The position numbers were made by a program, and so were the translations under genes. The notes under the pieces were generated by a model. The model was not told the origin of the DNA, did not search any database, and saw only the letters and a list, made by a program, of their open reading frames with translations. From NCBI GenBank assembly GCA_018268075.1, contig JAFDXH010000063.1:1-52394 (forward strand): 52,394 nucleotides of DNA, given 5' to 3'. Below, piece by piece: positions 1-9,070 of this stretch (within the stretch, counting starts at the first letter, position 1; each line of letters opens with the position of its first letter). The DNA comes from Bacteroidota bacterium. GTDB lineage: Bacteria; Bacteroidota; Bacteroidia; Chitinophagales; Chitinophagaceae.

Positions 1-1593
1 AAAGTGATCCAATGCCGGCCCCAGCGTTTGTTCATCATTTGCTGAAAGGTAATTCCAGTTATAAAATTCCACTAATTTCTTTGCTGACGTATTGTGTTTG
101 GTTTCAAAAAAATCTTCCAGTTCTTTGGCATCTGATGGGCCTTCAATGATTCTAAAGATACCACCACCGGAATTATTGATTAGAATTATTTTTAAGTTTC
201 CGGGCAATTGATTATTCCAAAAAGCATTGTTGTCATATAAGAAAGCTACATCGCCGGTAATGAGTACAAAGTTTTGCTCAGGCCTGCTGCTTGCTGCACC
301 CATAGCCGTGCTGGTGCAGCCATCTATGCCGCTTACACCACGATTGCAATAGGTAGATTTTAAAAATGAATTGTCAAACAACTGTGCATAACGTATAGGA
401 GAGCTGTTGCTATAATGTACACAGGTGCCTGCCGGAATTTTATCATAAATTTTTGAAAACACCTTCCAATCACTGTATGCTGCTTGGTGCATAAATTCCC
501 TGTGCTTTTTTTCGAGTAAGGATGCCCGTTGTATCCATTTATTTTTATAATCGTGCTCTGTGCTTATTTTAAAATTTTGCAACAGCTGCTGAAAAAAATG
601 TGTGGGCGCTATGCATATTGGATGCGTTAGAGATTTATAAGTATCTATAAAGGCATCGAAGGGGTGAATGTTCCAGTGGTACGCAGGCTTATATTTTCTT
701 AGAAGCGCCTTTATTTTTTTTGATACAATCGCTCCTCCCAAAGTAATTAATAACTCGGGCATGAAATCTTTAATTTCATTTTCTTTTAAAGAAACAATGC
801 ACCGGTCTATATTGGCTATAAATTCCGGATGCCGAATATTAGATGTTGTTTCGCATAATATAATGGTATTGGTATTTTTCGATAATTGTATCAGTAATTG
901 ATTGAGTGCTTCGTTAGGCGATTGCTGGCCCACAAGCACCATTACTTTTGGCGAGTTTGTAAACTCAGTTTGCAAATGTATCAATTCATTTTTGTCAATG
1001 CTATTGGTTGTAGCTACCTTTTTTAAAATGGGTGGAACAAAATGCGCTGATATAGCTAATCCATAAAGCGGCTCGCTCATTGGTACATTAAAATGAACCG
1101 GGCCGGGATCAGTTTGCGCAGCAATAGCATACCCTTCATTAAGGCAACGCATATTATACCACAGCTTATTTTCATCAGTGGCTTCCCCATCCAAAGTATA
1201 GCTTTTACGAATATAGTTTTGGTACATGTTTTCCTGCCGGATACATTGGCCATCCTGTTGCCCAATCCATTCAGGAGGTCTGTCGGCGGTGATTACAATT
1301 ATTGGAATTCTTTGGTAATATGCTTCCGCAATAGCAGGCGCATAGTTTAATGCTGCAGAGCCACTGGTGCATAATAGCGCCACAGGTTTGTTTAATTCCA
1401 ATGCTTTGCCCAAGGCATAAAATGCCGCGCTCCGCTCATCGCGAATACTAATGCATTTAAATTGCGGATGTTGATTGAATGAAATTGTTAAAGGCGCATT
1501 GCGGGAGCCAGGAGAAATAATTACATTTTTTAAACCCAATTCGGCCAGTGTCAACACTATTTGTTGTATGCCTTTTTTATCTGATAGCTTCAT
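1..1593 (-). CDS. menD: 2-succinyl-5-enolpyruvyl-6-hydroxy-3-cyclohexene-1-carboxylate synthase MenD, C-terminus cut by window edge
   Basis: Thiamine-diphosphate enzyme that joins isochorismate and 2-oxoglutarate in menaquinone synthesis (cytoplasm). I read 531 codons from the ATG at 1593 to the window edge; the family is usually about 550-580 residues, so only a short C-terminal piece is missing. Seen: N-terminal SPGSRNAPL (about residues 28-35), the cofactor-activating Glu in RDERSAAFYALG (about 53), CTSGSAALNYAPA, DRPPEWIGQQDGQ, and near the C-terminus NRGVSGIDGCTSTAMG followed by a GDVAFLYDNNAF stretch that matches the ThDP/metal-binding segment of MenD. It overlaps the end of the isochorismate synthase gene by 17 bp on the same strand, which supports a menF-menD operon. 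No frameshift seen. Confidence 0.95.
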   Translation of the reverse strand, partial: MKLSDKKGIQQIVLTLAELGLKNVIISPGSRNAPLTISFNQHPQFKCISIRDERSAAFYALGKALELNKPVALLCTSGSAALNYAPAIAEAYYQRIPIIVITADRPPEWIGQQDGQCIRQENMYQNYIRKSYTLDGEATDENKLWYNMRCLNEGYAIAAQTDPGPVHFNVPMSEPLYGLAISAHFVPPILKKVATTNSIDKNELIHLQTEFTNSPKVMVLVGQQSPNEALNQLLIQLSKNTNTIILCETTSNIRHPEFIANIDRCIVSLKENEIKDFMPELLITLGGAIVSKKIKALLRKYKPAYHWNIHPFDAFIDTYKSLTHPICIAPTHFFQQLLQNFKISTEHDYKNKWIQRASLLEKKHREFMHQAAYSDWKVFSKIYDKIPAGTCVHYSNSSPIRYAQLFDNSFLKSTYCNRGVSGIDGCTSTAMGAASSRPEQNFVLITGDVAFLYDNNAFWNNQLPGNLKIILINNSGGGIFRIIEGPSDAKELEDFFETKHNTSAKKLVEFYNWNYLSANDEQTLGPALDHF

Positions 1594-2698
1594 TTTTAAT
1601 TGGCACGTTCTGGGATGTTTTTTCAATAATTTCCAGTAAAGTAAAACTCTTCTGAATGGTTTCTTCCCATTCTTCTTCAGGATCAGATTCATCGGAAATA
1701 CCGCCGCCTACAAAAACTGCAATAGCATCCTCCCCAATTTGCATGCAGCGCAAATTTATAAATAATCGCGCCAAATCCTGTCCATTTGTTTCTCCCAAAA
1801 AACCTGAATAATAGTTGCGTGCGTAACCTTCATACAGGTTGATACATTCAAGCGCCTTGCGCACTGGTAAGCCGCCTATAGCAGGAGTAGGGTATAGGTC
1901 TGTAATAATTTGGCCAAGATCATTTTTTTCAGAATTTTCAAAAATATAATCAGTTTTTAAATGAGCTACATGGCCTGTCTCAAAAACATACGGGCCCTTT
2001 GAGTTTATCAATCTGCAATTATTTTTTTCAAAAACTTGTTCAATGTGCTCCCGTACCATATCGTGCTCTTTAATTTCTTTTTTTCGCCAATTATAGTTTT
2101 CCTCTTTATGTATGGGTAGGGTAGCAGCCAATGCTACGGTATATAAAAAATCCTTTTCTTTCTTCAAAAATAATTCAGGGCTTGCGCCTGTCCATATTCC
2201 TTTGCCCGGAATATAAAACAAACTAGAAAAAGTTTCTGGGTATGCTGTTGATAGTTTTTTGTAAAAAATTAAGGGGTCAAATTTGGTAGGTTTGCCTATT
2301 ATTTTCACTCTGGACAATATGGCTTTCATCGCTTTTTTAGCTCTGATGAATTGCAAGTAATGATGAATACTTTTCAAATAATCTGCTTTGATAGTCTCAC
2401 TGGGCAATTCCCCCCACTTTATTGTGCAGTCTTCTAAGCGCATCAGCTCGTCGTAAAGCCGGTTATCAGCGCATACCTGTGACGGAACCTTCTCAAGCAC
2501 TACTTTTTCATATTTATTATTGGCAATAAAAGGGGATATTACAAAATCAGCCTCATTATTTGGATACAATATTCCCTTTTGTATTGCAACATTATATTGA
2601 CTCTCGCCGGGGTAGCAGTAAATGCAAAAACTAATTCCCTTTTGAAGTAATAGTCTGCCTATTTGAATAATATTTTTATTTTCTAAAGTGTCTTTCAA
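1577..2698 (-). CDS. menF: Isochorismate synthase (MenF/EntC/DhbC family)
   Basis: Converts chorismate to isochorismate, the first committed step to menaquinone. The 373-residue protein shows the C-terminal chorismate-binding domain: KAILSR (about 125-130), GASPELF (171-177), LYPTPAIGGLP (268-278), YYSGFLGE (296-303) and GGGISDESDPEEEW (331-344), which carries Mg-binding acidic residues. It is shorter than E. coli MenF (about 430) because the N-terminal region is reduced. The context decides menF over a siderophore entC: menD starts 17 bp before this gene ends. A -7-like element lies about 90 bp upstream at 2787-2794. Assignment to the family is firm; the MenF role is inferred from the operon. 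Confidence 0.93.
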   Translation of the reverse strand: MKDTLENKNIIQIGRLLLQKGISFCIYCYPGESQYNVAIQKGILYPNNEADFVISPFIANNKYEKVVLEKVPSQVCADNRLYDELMRLEDCTIKWGELPSETIKADYLKSIHHYLQFIRAKKAMKAILSRVKIIGKPTKFDPLIFYKKLSTAYPETFSSLFYIPGKGIWTGASPELFLKKEKDFLYTVALAATLPIHKEENYNWRKKEIKEHDMVREHIEQVFEKNNCRLINSKGPYVFETGHVAHLKTDYIFENSEKNDLGQIITDLYPTPAIGGLPVRKALECINLYEGYARNYYSGFLGETNGQDLARLFINLRCMQIGEDAIAVFVGGGISDESDPEEEWEETIQKSFTLLEIIEKTSQNVPIKNEAIR

Positions 2699-2786
2699 TT
2701 TTATAATCCTCTATAGTTTACATTCACTCTAAGCATACAATTATTTCCCTGATTATTTAAAGAAATATAATGAAAGAAATAGGAGA

Positions 2787-2794
2787 CAAAGGTA
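2787..2794 (-). promoter_or_regulatory. Candidate -7 element (TACCTTTG) for menF-menD
   Basis: Exact match to the Bacteroidota TAnnTTTG element, read on the minus strand, about 90 bp before the menF ATG. No convincing -33 TTTG box seen. Position plausible, function inferred. Confidence 0.35.
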
Positions 2795-2930
2795 TTTAGT
2801 TTTTGATTCCCATCGAAGAAAGTAATTTGTCTTTATTAGAAAATATCTTTTGGATAAAGCGCTTTATCATAAGGGATATTTAATATTCATTCCTGCTTTA
2901 GATTAAAAAATTTCTAATTTTATGGAATTG

Positions 2931-2938
2931 TAAATTTG
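2931..2938 (+). promoter_or_regulatory. Candidate -7 element (TAAATTTG) for hemerythrin-like gene
   Basis: Exact TAnnTTTG match 64 bp upstream of the ATG at 3003. No clear -33 box. Confidence 0.35.
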
Positions 2939-3002
2939 TATGTATCTGTTTTTCGTTTAAAACCTTAAACGGAATAAAAATGCATTTGATAATATAAACG
3001 CT

Positions 3003-3515
3003 ATGAATAAACCACTTCATGAATTTTTTACCAATGATCATCATCGGTTGGAACAATTATTAAATAAAGCAACTGCCCATCCTGAGGAAATTGATATGGA
3101 TTATTATCATCAATTTAGAAAAGGCCTGCTTCGCCATATAAAGATGGAGGAGAAGACCATGTTTCCGGCAGCTAAAAAGGTTAATGAAAGTTTGATGCAG
3201 GAACTCATTCCAAGATTTCGCCTGGAGCATGGCGCGCTTACAGCTTTGATGGTACCACCTCCTACCTTTGAATTAATTAAGGCAATCAGAAATGTTTTAG
3301 AAAAACATGATCTGGCTGAAGAGGAGCCCGGCGGTTTGTATGATGTTTGTGAAGCATTAACACAAGGGCAAACCCAGGAACTTTTGGATGTGCTTGCAAC
3401 AATTGAAGAGGTTCCTGTTCACCCCCCTAACCCTGCGCCTATAGCCATAGAATCGGCCAGGCGCGCCTTGGCAAGAGCAGGGTATGATTACGATGCAATT
3501 GTCAGCCAGCCATGA
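3003..3515 (+). CDS. Hemerythrin HHE cation-binding domain protein
   Basis: 170-residue soluble protein with the helical hemerythrin/HHE pattern that usually holds a non-haem di-iron centre binding O2 or NO. Candidate ligands seen in order: His13/His14 (NDHHRLEQ), His45 and Glu49/Glu50 (RHIKMEEKTMFP), His76 (RLEHGAL), His102 (EKHDLAEEE) with a following acidic cluster. The spacing of H...HxxxE...H...HxxxE is what the family shows. No signal peptide. It lies 217 bp upstream of a rhodanese gene on the same strand; the pair suggests oxidative, nitrosative or sulfur stress, but this is inference. Substrate and exact role unknown. Confidence 0.85.
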   Translation: MNKPLHEFFTNDHHRLEQLLNKATAHPEEIDMDYYHQFRKGLLRHIKMEEKTMFPAAKKVNESLMQELIPRFRLEHGALTALMVPPPTFELIKAIRNVLEKHDLAEEEPGGLYDVCEALTQGQTQELLDVLATIEEVPVHPPNPAPIAIESARRALARAGYDYDAIVSQP

Positions 3516-3732
3516 TACATAGAAGAAATTGCCTTAAACAATTTTTTAGAGGATATTTTTTATCCATATAAATAGGAAACTAACCATTTAATTATACATT
3601 TGGTAAAAGTGTTTTTAAAAGGAATTCTAATTTCTGCTTACGTAAATATTGAGCCATTGGCTGAAACCATTTGAATCATCGTTCTGGTATATAGGATGAT
3701 AAATTTATTTATTAACTAAAATTCAATTTAAA

Positions 3733-4116
3733 ATGGAACAAAAATCAGCAATAGACCTGGTAAAGGAAGCAAAAATGTCAATCGAAAACCTAACACCAGA
3801 GCAGGTTAAACAAGAACTGGCTTTGGGCAATGTAGTACTCATTGACATCAGGGAAGGAGAAGAGTTAATTCAAAATGGTAAAATTGAAAATTCGGTACTT
3901 GCACCACGAGGTATGCTTGAATTTTATGCAGATCCTACGCTTCCATACCATAAGCCCGAGTTTAGCAAAGACAAGAGATTAATATTGCATTGCGCTTCTG
4001 GCGGGCGATCTGCTTTGGCTGTTCGCACGCTCCATCAAATGGGATACTCTAATGTGGCACATCTGGATGGTGGGATTAAAGCATGGAAGGAGGCAGGTTT
4101 CCCTGTAAAAAGATAA
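3733..4116 (+). CDS. Single-domain rhodanese-like sulfurtransferase
   Basis: 127 residues with one rhodanese fold: VVLIDIREGEE (34-44), ending in WKEAGFPV. The catalytic Cys87 is present in a CASGGRS loop (87-93), a typical six-residue active loop following the central strand LILHC. No signal peptide, so likely cytoplasmic sulfur-carrier chemistry. An in-frame Met at residue 15 is an alternative start; the first ATG is used because the residues before it are helical and charged, as in relatives with a short N-terminal helix. Its neighbours are a hemerythrin-like protein upstream and an MFS exporter downstream. Confidence 0.88.
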   Translation: MEQKSAIDLVKEAKMSIENLTPEQVKQELALGNVVLIDIREGEELIQNGKIENSVLAPRGMLEFYADPTLPYHKPEFSKDKRLILHCASGGRSALAVRTLHQMGYSNVAHLDGGIKAWKEAGFPVKR

Positions 4117-4253
4117 ATTTAATTTCTGGGCAATTTAGCATTCCCGAGATTTTATTATCGGATAATTTATAGAATTGTTTCAACTTTTCTTTTTAACTTT
4201 TTTGAAGTTGTAGGATTTGCAAATAATAAATTTTACAATCATTGCTGCTGCAT

Positions 4254-4261
4254 TAATTTTG
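4254..4261 (+). promoter_or_regulatory. Candidate -7 element (TAATTTTG) for the MFS gene
   Basis: Exact TAnnTTTG match 22 bp before the TTG chosen as start of the MFS gene, implying a very short 5' leader. This supports a start near 4284. Confidence 0.4.
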
Positions 4262-4283
4262 TATTGCAAAGAAAAAATATAAT

Positions 4284-5504
4284 TTGTACCAGAAGAAAAA
4301 TGAAACAGCGTCTGTAGCAGAAGGCACTGTATTTTCAATATTGTTGAGTATCAGTGTGGCTCATTTATTAAATGATACCTTACAATCCCTAATTCCTTCA
4401 ATATACCCGCTATTAAAGGAATCCTTTCAGCTTAATTTTACACAGGTAGGCCTTATTACACTTACTTTTCAATTGGCTGCCTCATTTTTTCAGCCATTTG
4501 TAGGATGGTACACCGATAAAAATCCACAACCCTATTCTCTGGCTATTGGTATGACATTTACGCTTGCAGGATTGTGTTGTTTATCGCTGGTTACCCATTT
4601 TAGTGGTGTTTTAATTTCAGTGGGTTTAATAGGGATTGGGTCATCAGTGTTTCATCCCGAGGCCTCAAAGGTAGCCTACATGGCATCTGGTGGTAAGAGA
4701 GGTTTAGCACAATCAATCTTTCAGGTAGGAGGCAATACTGGTAGTGCTTTTGGCCCCTTGCTGGCAGCAGCTATTATAGTGCCCTTTGGCCGCTCTTACA
4801 TTTTATTTTTTTGCTTACTGGCTCTTTTTGCAATTATATTACTTACACGGGTTGCAGCTTGGGCAAAAGCCAATGTGCAATTGATAAAACCAAAAAATTC
4901 AAAAGGCGCACTCCCTGATGGGCTTGTACTTACTAAAAGAAAAATTTCTATTTCTATTGCTATTTTGTTGGTACTTATTTTTAGTAAATATTTTTATTTG
5001 GCAAGCATTAGCAGTTATTACACATTTTACCTAATTCAAAAATTTGGATTATCTGTACAGTCATCACAGTTTCACCTATTTATGTTTTTAGCTGCCTCCG
5101 CCGTCGGTACATTTGTCGGCGGCCCCCTAGGTGATCGGTTTGGGCGTAAATATGTGATATGGTTTTCTATTTTAGGTGTGGCGCCATTTACCCTTTTACT
5201 ACCTTATGCTAATTTATTTTGGATAGGTGTTCTCTCTATCGTTATTGCTTTTATTTTGTCATCGGCATTTTCTGCTATTCTTGTGTATGCGCAGGAGCTA
5301 CTACCTGGAAAGATTGGTATGGTATCCGGCTTGTTTTTTGGTTTTGCTTTTGGTATGGGCGGCTTAGGTTCGGCAGTATTAGGCGCCTTGGCAGACCGTA
5401 CCAGTATTTTGTATGTATTTCATGTTTGTTCTTTCTTGCCCCTTATTGGCCTTGTTACTGGGTTTTTGCCCAATCTTAAATCAGATAAGTATAGGAGTGC
5501 TTGA
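4284..5504 (+). CDS. MFS transporter, fosmidomycin-resistance (Fsr)-like
   Basis: 406-residue inner-membrane protein of about 12 transmembrane helices. The N-terminal half (AHLLNDTLQSLIPSIYPLL, about residues 26-44, then QPFVGWYTDKNP with the loop 2-3 MFS motif, and IGIGSSVFHPEASKVAY) resembles Fsr, the E. coli fosmidomycin exporter; the second half repeats the loop motif as GGPLGDRFGRKYV. The start is a TTG at 4284: no in-frame ATG precedes the first helix, and an ATG at 4300 is out of frame. In the family, drug efflux is shown only for a few members, so the natural substrate here is unknown. Confidence 0.85.
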   Translation: MYQKKNETASVAEGTVFSILLSISVAHLLNDTLQSLIPSIYPLLKESFQLNFTQVGLITLTFQLAASFFQPFVGWYTDKNPQPYSLAIGMTFTLAGLCCLSLVTHFSGVLISVGLIGIGSSVFHPEASKVAYMASGGKRGLAQSIFQVGGNTGSAFGPLLAAAIIVPFGRSYILFFCLLALFAIILLTRVAAWAKANVQLIKPKNSKGALPDGLVLTKRKISISIAILLVLIFSKYFYLASISSYYTFYLIQKFGLSVQSSQFHLFMFLAASAVGTFVGGPLGDRFGRKYVIWFSILGVAPFTLLLPYANLFWIGVLSIVIAFILSSAFSAILVYAQELLPGKIGMVSGLFFGFAFGMGGLGSAVLGALADRTSILYVFHVCSFLPLIGLVTGFLPNLKSDKYRSA

Positions 5505-5746
5505 ATTATTGAATAATGCATTCATTCGTTAATTCTAAAAAAAAAAGTGCCTGTTTACTTTTTGTTTTAATCCTAATACATTTTTTCTGATTAAGTTTTA
5601 CAAAAAAAATTGATATCTGATTTTTTTGCATTAGATTTATTTATTATTTCAATATTAACTCTTGAAATAAATATTCTTCCAATATCATTTACGGATACCT
5701 GCACTTCTGTAAGCACCAATTTTTAATCACATTTTAAAATCATTTT

Positions 5747-7801
5747 ATGAAGAAGTTTTACACTTTGTGTATGATCCTTTGTGGTATTTTATTTTCCAAA
5801 GATTTAAAGTCACAAGCATTTACTATTGATAATAACCACAGCCTGCATGGCTTACCTATTAATGGTAAATTGATACTCATAAGTGATCGTGACAGCCTTT
5901 TGTATTCCAGCACTGGCAGTACAGTAGCAGCGCCCTATGCTACGGTGAAGGCTGCCTCTGATGGTGCAGCCATTCTGAATAATAAACTTTATTTTCCGGG
6001 GATAGATGCATCGGGCGATGAACTTTGGGTTACTGATGGTACTACAAGCGGTACTTCTTTGGTAGCGGATATAGCGCCCGGTTCTGATAGTTCATTTCCA
6101 AAAGATTTTGCAACCTTTAATAGTAAAATATATTTTACTGCTACCACAGTTGCCAATGGAAGGGAAATGTACAGTTATAGCGGAAGTGGCTCGCCTACGC
6201 GTATTACAGACCTTAATCCAAATGCTGGCGACGGTTTTTCAAATCCTCAGTATTATGTAAACAACGGTTTGTTGTACTTTGATGCTTTTAATGGAACAGT
6301 TACTTCATTGTATGTTATGAATGCTTCCTCAGTTATTACCAAGATTTTTGATTTCCCGGCCAATTATTCTTTGCATAGTTATAGTGAATTAGGAAATACA
6401 GTTTATTTTATTTTGACAGGAAGCCTGTATGATTTTAATATATATAAATCCAATGGAACAGCGCCCGGCACTTCGCTTGTGCACTCATTCCCTGCTATGT
6501 ATTCTAGTAGTTTTGCTCAAATGGTGCCATTCAATAATAAATTATTTTTTGCCGCTGCTGCTTCATTGGGTGATTATGAACTATGGAGTACTGATGGTGC
6601 CACTACTGCCTTGGTGAAGGATATAGAACCAGGCACTACCGGTTCTAATCCTTTACTTTTTAATTCGGTGATTTTAAATGGCAGGTTGGTTTTTCAGGCC
6701 ACCACCACTGCTGATGGTTCTGAGCTATGGGTTACTGACGGTACTAATGCGGGTACTCAACAGCTCATAAATATCAATACTGCCAGTGGGCAGGGATCCG
6801 ATCCCTATTTAATGCCTGTATTTAATTATGAATTTTCATCTCTCAATGATTATAATTTTGGTTTTACAAGAAGTAGCAATTACAATGGTTACATCTTCTT
6901 TACTGCAAATGATGGAGTAAATGGAGTAGAGCTTTGGAAAACTAATGGTATAGTAGGGGGCACATCAATGGTGAAGAACATTAACCCTTCTGGTGATGGA
7001 GTTTATTCCGGCCCTTATTTATACTCCAGTTCCGGTTTATTGTTTGCAGGAGATGATGGATCTGGTAATGACCCGTGGATAAGTGATGGTACATCTTCAG
7101 GCACTAAGGCTGTTGCCAATCTCAATTCCTCTGGTAATTCTAATCCTGAATATGAGTTTCTTTGGAATGGCGATGTGTATGTTTCTGCTACTAATGGCGA
7201 TGATGCTACCTATACAGATTATTTTAAATTGTCTGGCCCTTATGGTTCCCTTCCTGTAAGCCTAAGCTCATTTACGGCTGAAGCTCGTGAATCACAAGTG
7301 ATTTTAAATTGGACTACCTCTTCTGAATCTAACAGCGATCATTTTGAGGTGCAGCGAAGTACCAATGGAAATGATTTCAATGCAATTGCAAATGTGGCTG
7401 CCGCCGGAAACAGTTCTACCTTACATGCTTATTCTTACAATGATATTGATGCTGCTAATCTGAGCGTTAACGAACTCTATTACAGATTAAACCTTGTAGA
7501 TAAAGATGGCAAATCTGCAATGTCAAAAATTGCACGAGTTCACCTGAATGATGCGAAGCTGAAAGTTCAGTTATATCCCAATCCGGCTCACAACCAATTG
7601 AATATAAATTATAGTTCGCCTGCTGCCACTATTCAATTAAGAATTACAGACCTAAATGGAAAACAGATTTTAAAAACTGAACTTCCTGCAGCAGCAAATG
7701 GGCTTAAACAATTGGATATTTCTTCATTTGCTACCGGAACTTATTTCGTTCAATTACAAAACGGTAATGTAATAAAGACAGAAAAATTTGTAAAGAAATA
7801 A
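5747..7801 (+). CDS. Secreted ELWxTDGT-repeat protein with type IX sorting domain
   Basis: 684 residues. A signal peptide (MKKFYTLCMILCGILF, cleavage near SQA) is followed by about 450 residues of repeated beta-propeller-like units built on ELWVTDGTTSGT...IxPG (for example near residues 94, 274, 326 and 397), the repeat class often annotated hyalin-like or ELWxxDGT/AVST. Then a fibronectin-III-like region (about 500-600: LPVSLSSFTAEA, VILNWTTSSESNSDHFEVQRS) and a Por secretion C-terminal domain (about 607-684: LYPNPAHNQLNI, ATGTYFVQLQNG, ending KFVKK). Predicted outer-surface or released protein exported by the type IX system. Its ligand cannot be read from the sequence. A strong terminator follows. 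Confidence 0.88.
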   Translation: MKKFYTLCMILCGILFSKDLKSQAFTIDNNHSLHGLPINGKLILISDRDSLLYSSTGSTVAAPYATVKAASDGAAILNNKLYFPGIDASGDELWVTDGTTSGTSLVADIAPGSDSSFPKDFATFNSKIYFTATTVANGREMYSYSGSGSPTRITDLNPNAGDGFSNPQYYVNNGLLYFDAFNGTVTSLYVMNASSVITKIFDFPANYSLHSYSELGNTVYFILTGSLYDFNIYKSNGTAPGTSLVHSFPAMYSSSFAQMVPFNNKLFFAAAASLGDYELWSTDGATTALVKDIEPGTTGSNPLLFNSVILNGRLVFQATTTADGSELWVTDGTNAGTQQLININTASGQGSDPYLMPVFNYEFSSLNDYNFGFTRSSNYNGYIFFTANDGVNGVELWKTNGIVGGTSMVKNINPSGDGVYSGPYLYSSSGLLFAGDDGSGNDPWISDGTSSGTKAVANLNSSGNSNPEYEFLWNGDVYVSATNGDDATYTDYFKLSGPYGSLPVSLSSFTAEARESQVILNWTTSSESNSDHFEVQRSTNGNDFNAIANVAAAGNSSTLHAYSYNDIDAANLSVNELYYRLNLVDKDGKSAMSKIARVHLNDAKLKVQLYPNPAHNQLNINYSSPAATIQLRITDLNGKQILKTELPAAANGLKQLDISSFATGTYFVQLQNGNVIKTEKFVKK

Positions 7802-7830
7802 GGAAGAAATAATCACCGGATTATTGAATT

Positions 7831-7865
7831 AAAAAAGTGCGGCATTAGATATACCGCACTTTTTT
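7831..7865. terminator. Bidirectional rho-independent terminator
   Basis: A 12-bp perfect stem (AAAAAAGTGCGG with CCGCACTTTTTT) around an 11-nt loop, flanked by A-tract and T-tract. It sits between the convergent ends of the secreted-protein gene and mdh, so it can stop transcripts from both sides. Confidence 0.9.
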
Positions 7866-7893
7866 AATAAATGTATTTTAGAAATGGCGGCGA

Positions 7894-8820
7894 TTACAAT
7901 TGCAGCGCCTGATTCATATTTCTGCCTGCATCTGCACTTTTATCAAAGGCCGCCTGCTCTTCCTCATTTAGTTTTAGGTCAATAATTTTTTCCCAGCCAT
8001 TTTTTCCTATTACTACAGGTACGCCAATGCAAATATCTTTGTGACCATATTCACCATCAAGCATTACAGAGCAAGGAATTACTTTTTTTTCATCGCGCAC
8101 TATAGCCTCTACTAAGGTAGCTCCTGCAGCGCCAGGCGCATACCATGCACTGGTACCCAATAGTTTGGTAAGTGTAGCGCCTCCTACCATTGTATCAGCA
8201 GCTACTTTTTTTAGCGTAGCATCATCCAATAGTGTGCTTACAGGGATACAATTTAAGGTAGCAAGCCTTGTAAGCGGAATCATAGTAGTATCACCATGGC
8301 CGCCAATTACCATAGCATGCAGGTCTTGCATAGAGCAATTAAGCTCTTGTGATAAAAAATATTTAAAGCGGCTGCTATCTAATAATCCGCCCATACCTAT
8401 GATTCTATTTTTAGGTAGGCCACTTGATCTTAAAGCCAGATAAGTCATAGTATCCATAGGGTTGCTAATTACCACTATGATTGCTTCGGGCGAATGTTGT
8501 AAAATATTGGAAGTAACATCCTTTACAATTCCGGCATTGATACCTATTAGTTCTTCGCGTGTCATGCCTGGTTTGCGCGGTATTCCTGAGGTTATCACTA
8601 CTACATTGCTACCTGCAGTTTTTTTATAATCGTTGGTGCTACCTATGATTTTTGTATCGCTACCAAGTAGCGCTGCACTCTGTAAAAAATCCATTGCTTT
8701 GCCTTCCGTTATGCCTTCTTTAATATCCAGCATTACTAATTCTTCACAAAGTTCTTTGCGGGCAATGTTATCTGCACAAGTGGCACCCACCGCCCCTGCA
8801 CCAACGACTGTTACTTTCAT
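7894..8820 (-). CDS. mdh: Malate dehydrogenase (lactate/malate dehydrogenase family)
   Basis: NAD-dependent malate/oxaloacetate oxidoreductase of the TCA cycle. 308 residues. Seen: Rossmann loop VVGAGAVGATCA (5-16), Asp32 at the end of the second strand (NAD preference), GIPRKPGMTREE (79-90) with Arg82 and Arg89 for substrate carboxylates, ISNPMDTMTY (119-127), LDSSRF (147-152) with the Asp/Arg of the active site, and catalytic His175 in GGHGDTTMIP. Arg82 and the following Met mark MDH rather than LDH specificity. It is monocistronic: a candidate promoter lies 31 bp upstream (8852-8859) and a terminator follows. Confidence 0.95.
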   Translation of the reverse strand: MKVTVVGAGAVGATCADNIARKELCEELVMLDIKEGITEGKAMDFLQSAALLGSDTKIIGSTNDYKKTAGSNVVVITSGIPRKPGMTREELIGINAGIVKDVTSNILQHSPEAIIVVISNPMDTMTYLALRSSGLPKNRIIGMGGLLDSSRFKYFLSQELNCSMQDLHAMVIGGHGDTTMIPLTRLATLNCIPVSTLLDDATLKKVAADTMVGGATLTKLLGTSAWYAPGAAGATLVEAIVRDEKKVIPCSVMLDGEYGHKDICIGVPVVIGKNGWEKIIDLKLNEEEQAAFDKSADAGRNMNQALQL

Positions 8821-8851
8821 TTTATTGATTTTTTAATTGATTATTTTTTTA

Positions 8852-8859
8852 CAAAGATA
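8852..8859 (-). promoter_or_regulatory. Candidate -7 element (TATCTTTG) for mdh
   Basis: Exact TAnnTTTG match on the minus strand, 31 bp before the mdh ATG, preceded by AT-rich DNA. Confidence 0.45.
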
Positions 8860-9070
8860 TGAAATGAGATAATGTGCCATTTTGAAAAATTTGAAAATTA
8901 GCCGGAGGCCTAAATAAATGTATTGTGTAAATTTATTCGGGCTCGATCTATTAATTTTTTAAAATAGTAATAATAAAAGGACTCATTTGCCTAAAGAAGG
9001 GGAAATGGTGAAACTATCTGAATCAACCAGCAAATTATTTAGTCAATTTTTATATTATTACAGCAAAACT

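Larger units (their letters stand above)
2699..3002. other. Divergent intergenic region, menF / hemerythrin-like gene
   Basis: 304 bp of AT-rich DNA between divergent genes. It holds one -7-like element for each direction (2787-2794 minus, 2931-2938 plus). I see no reading frame with recognisable content and no strong hairpin. Confidence 0.6.

Noticed and set aside
668-1350. Frames on the plus strand opposite menD
   Set aside because: They are antisense to a conserved enzyme and have no domain text of their own.
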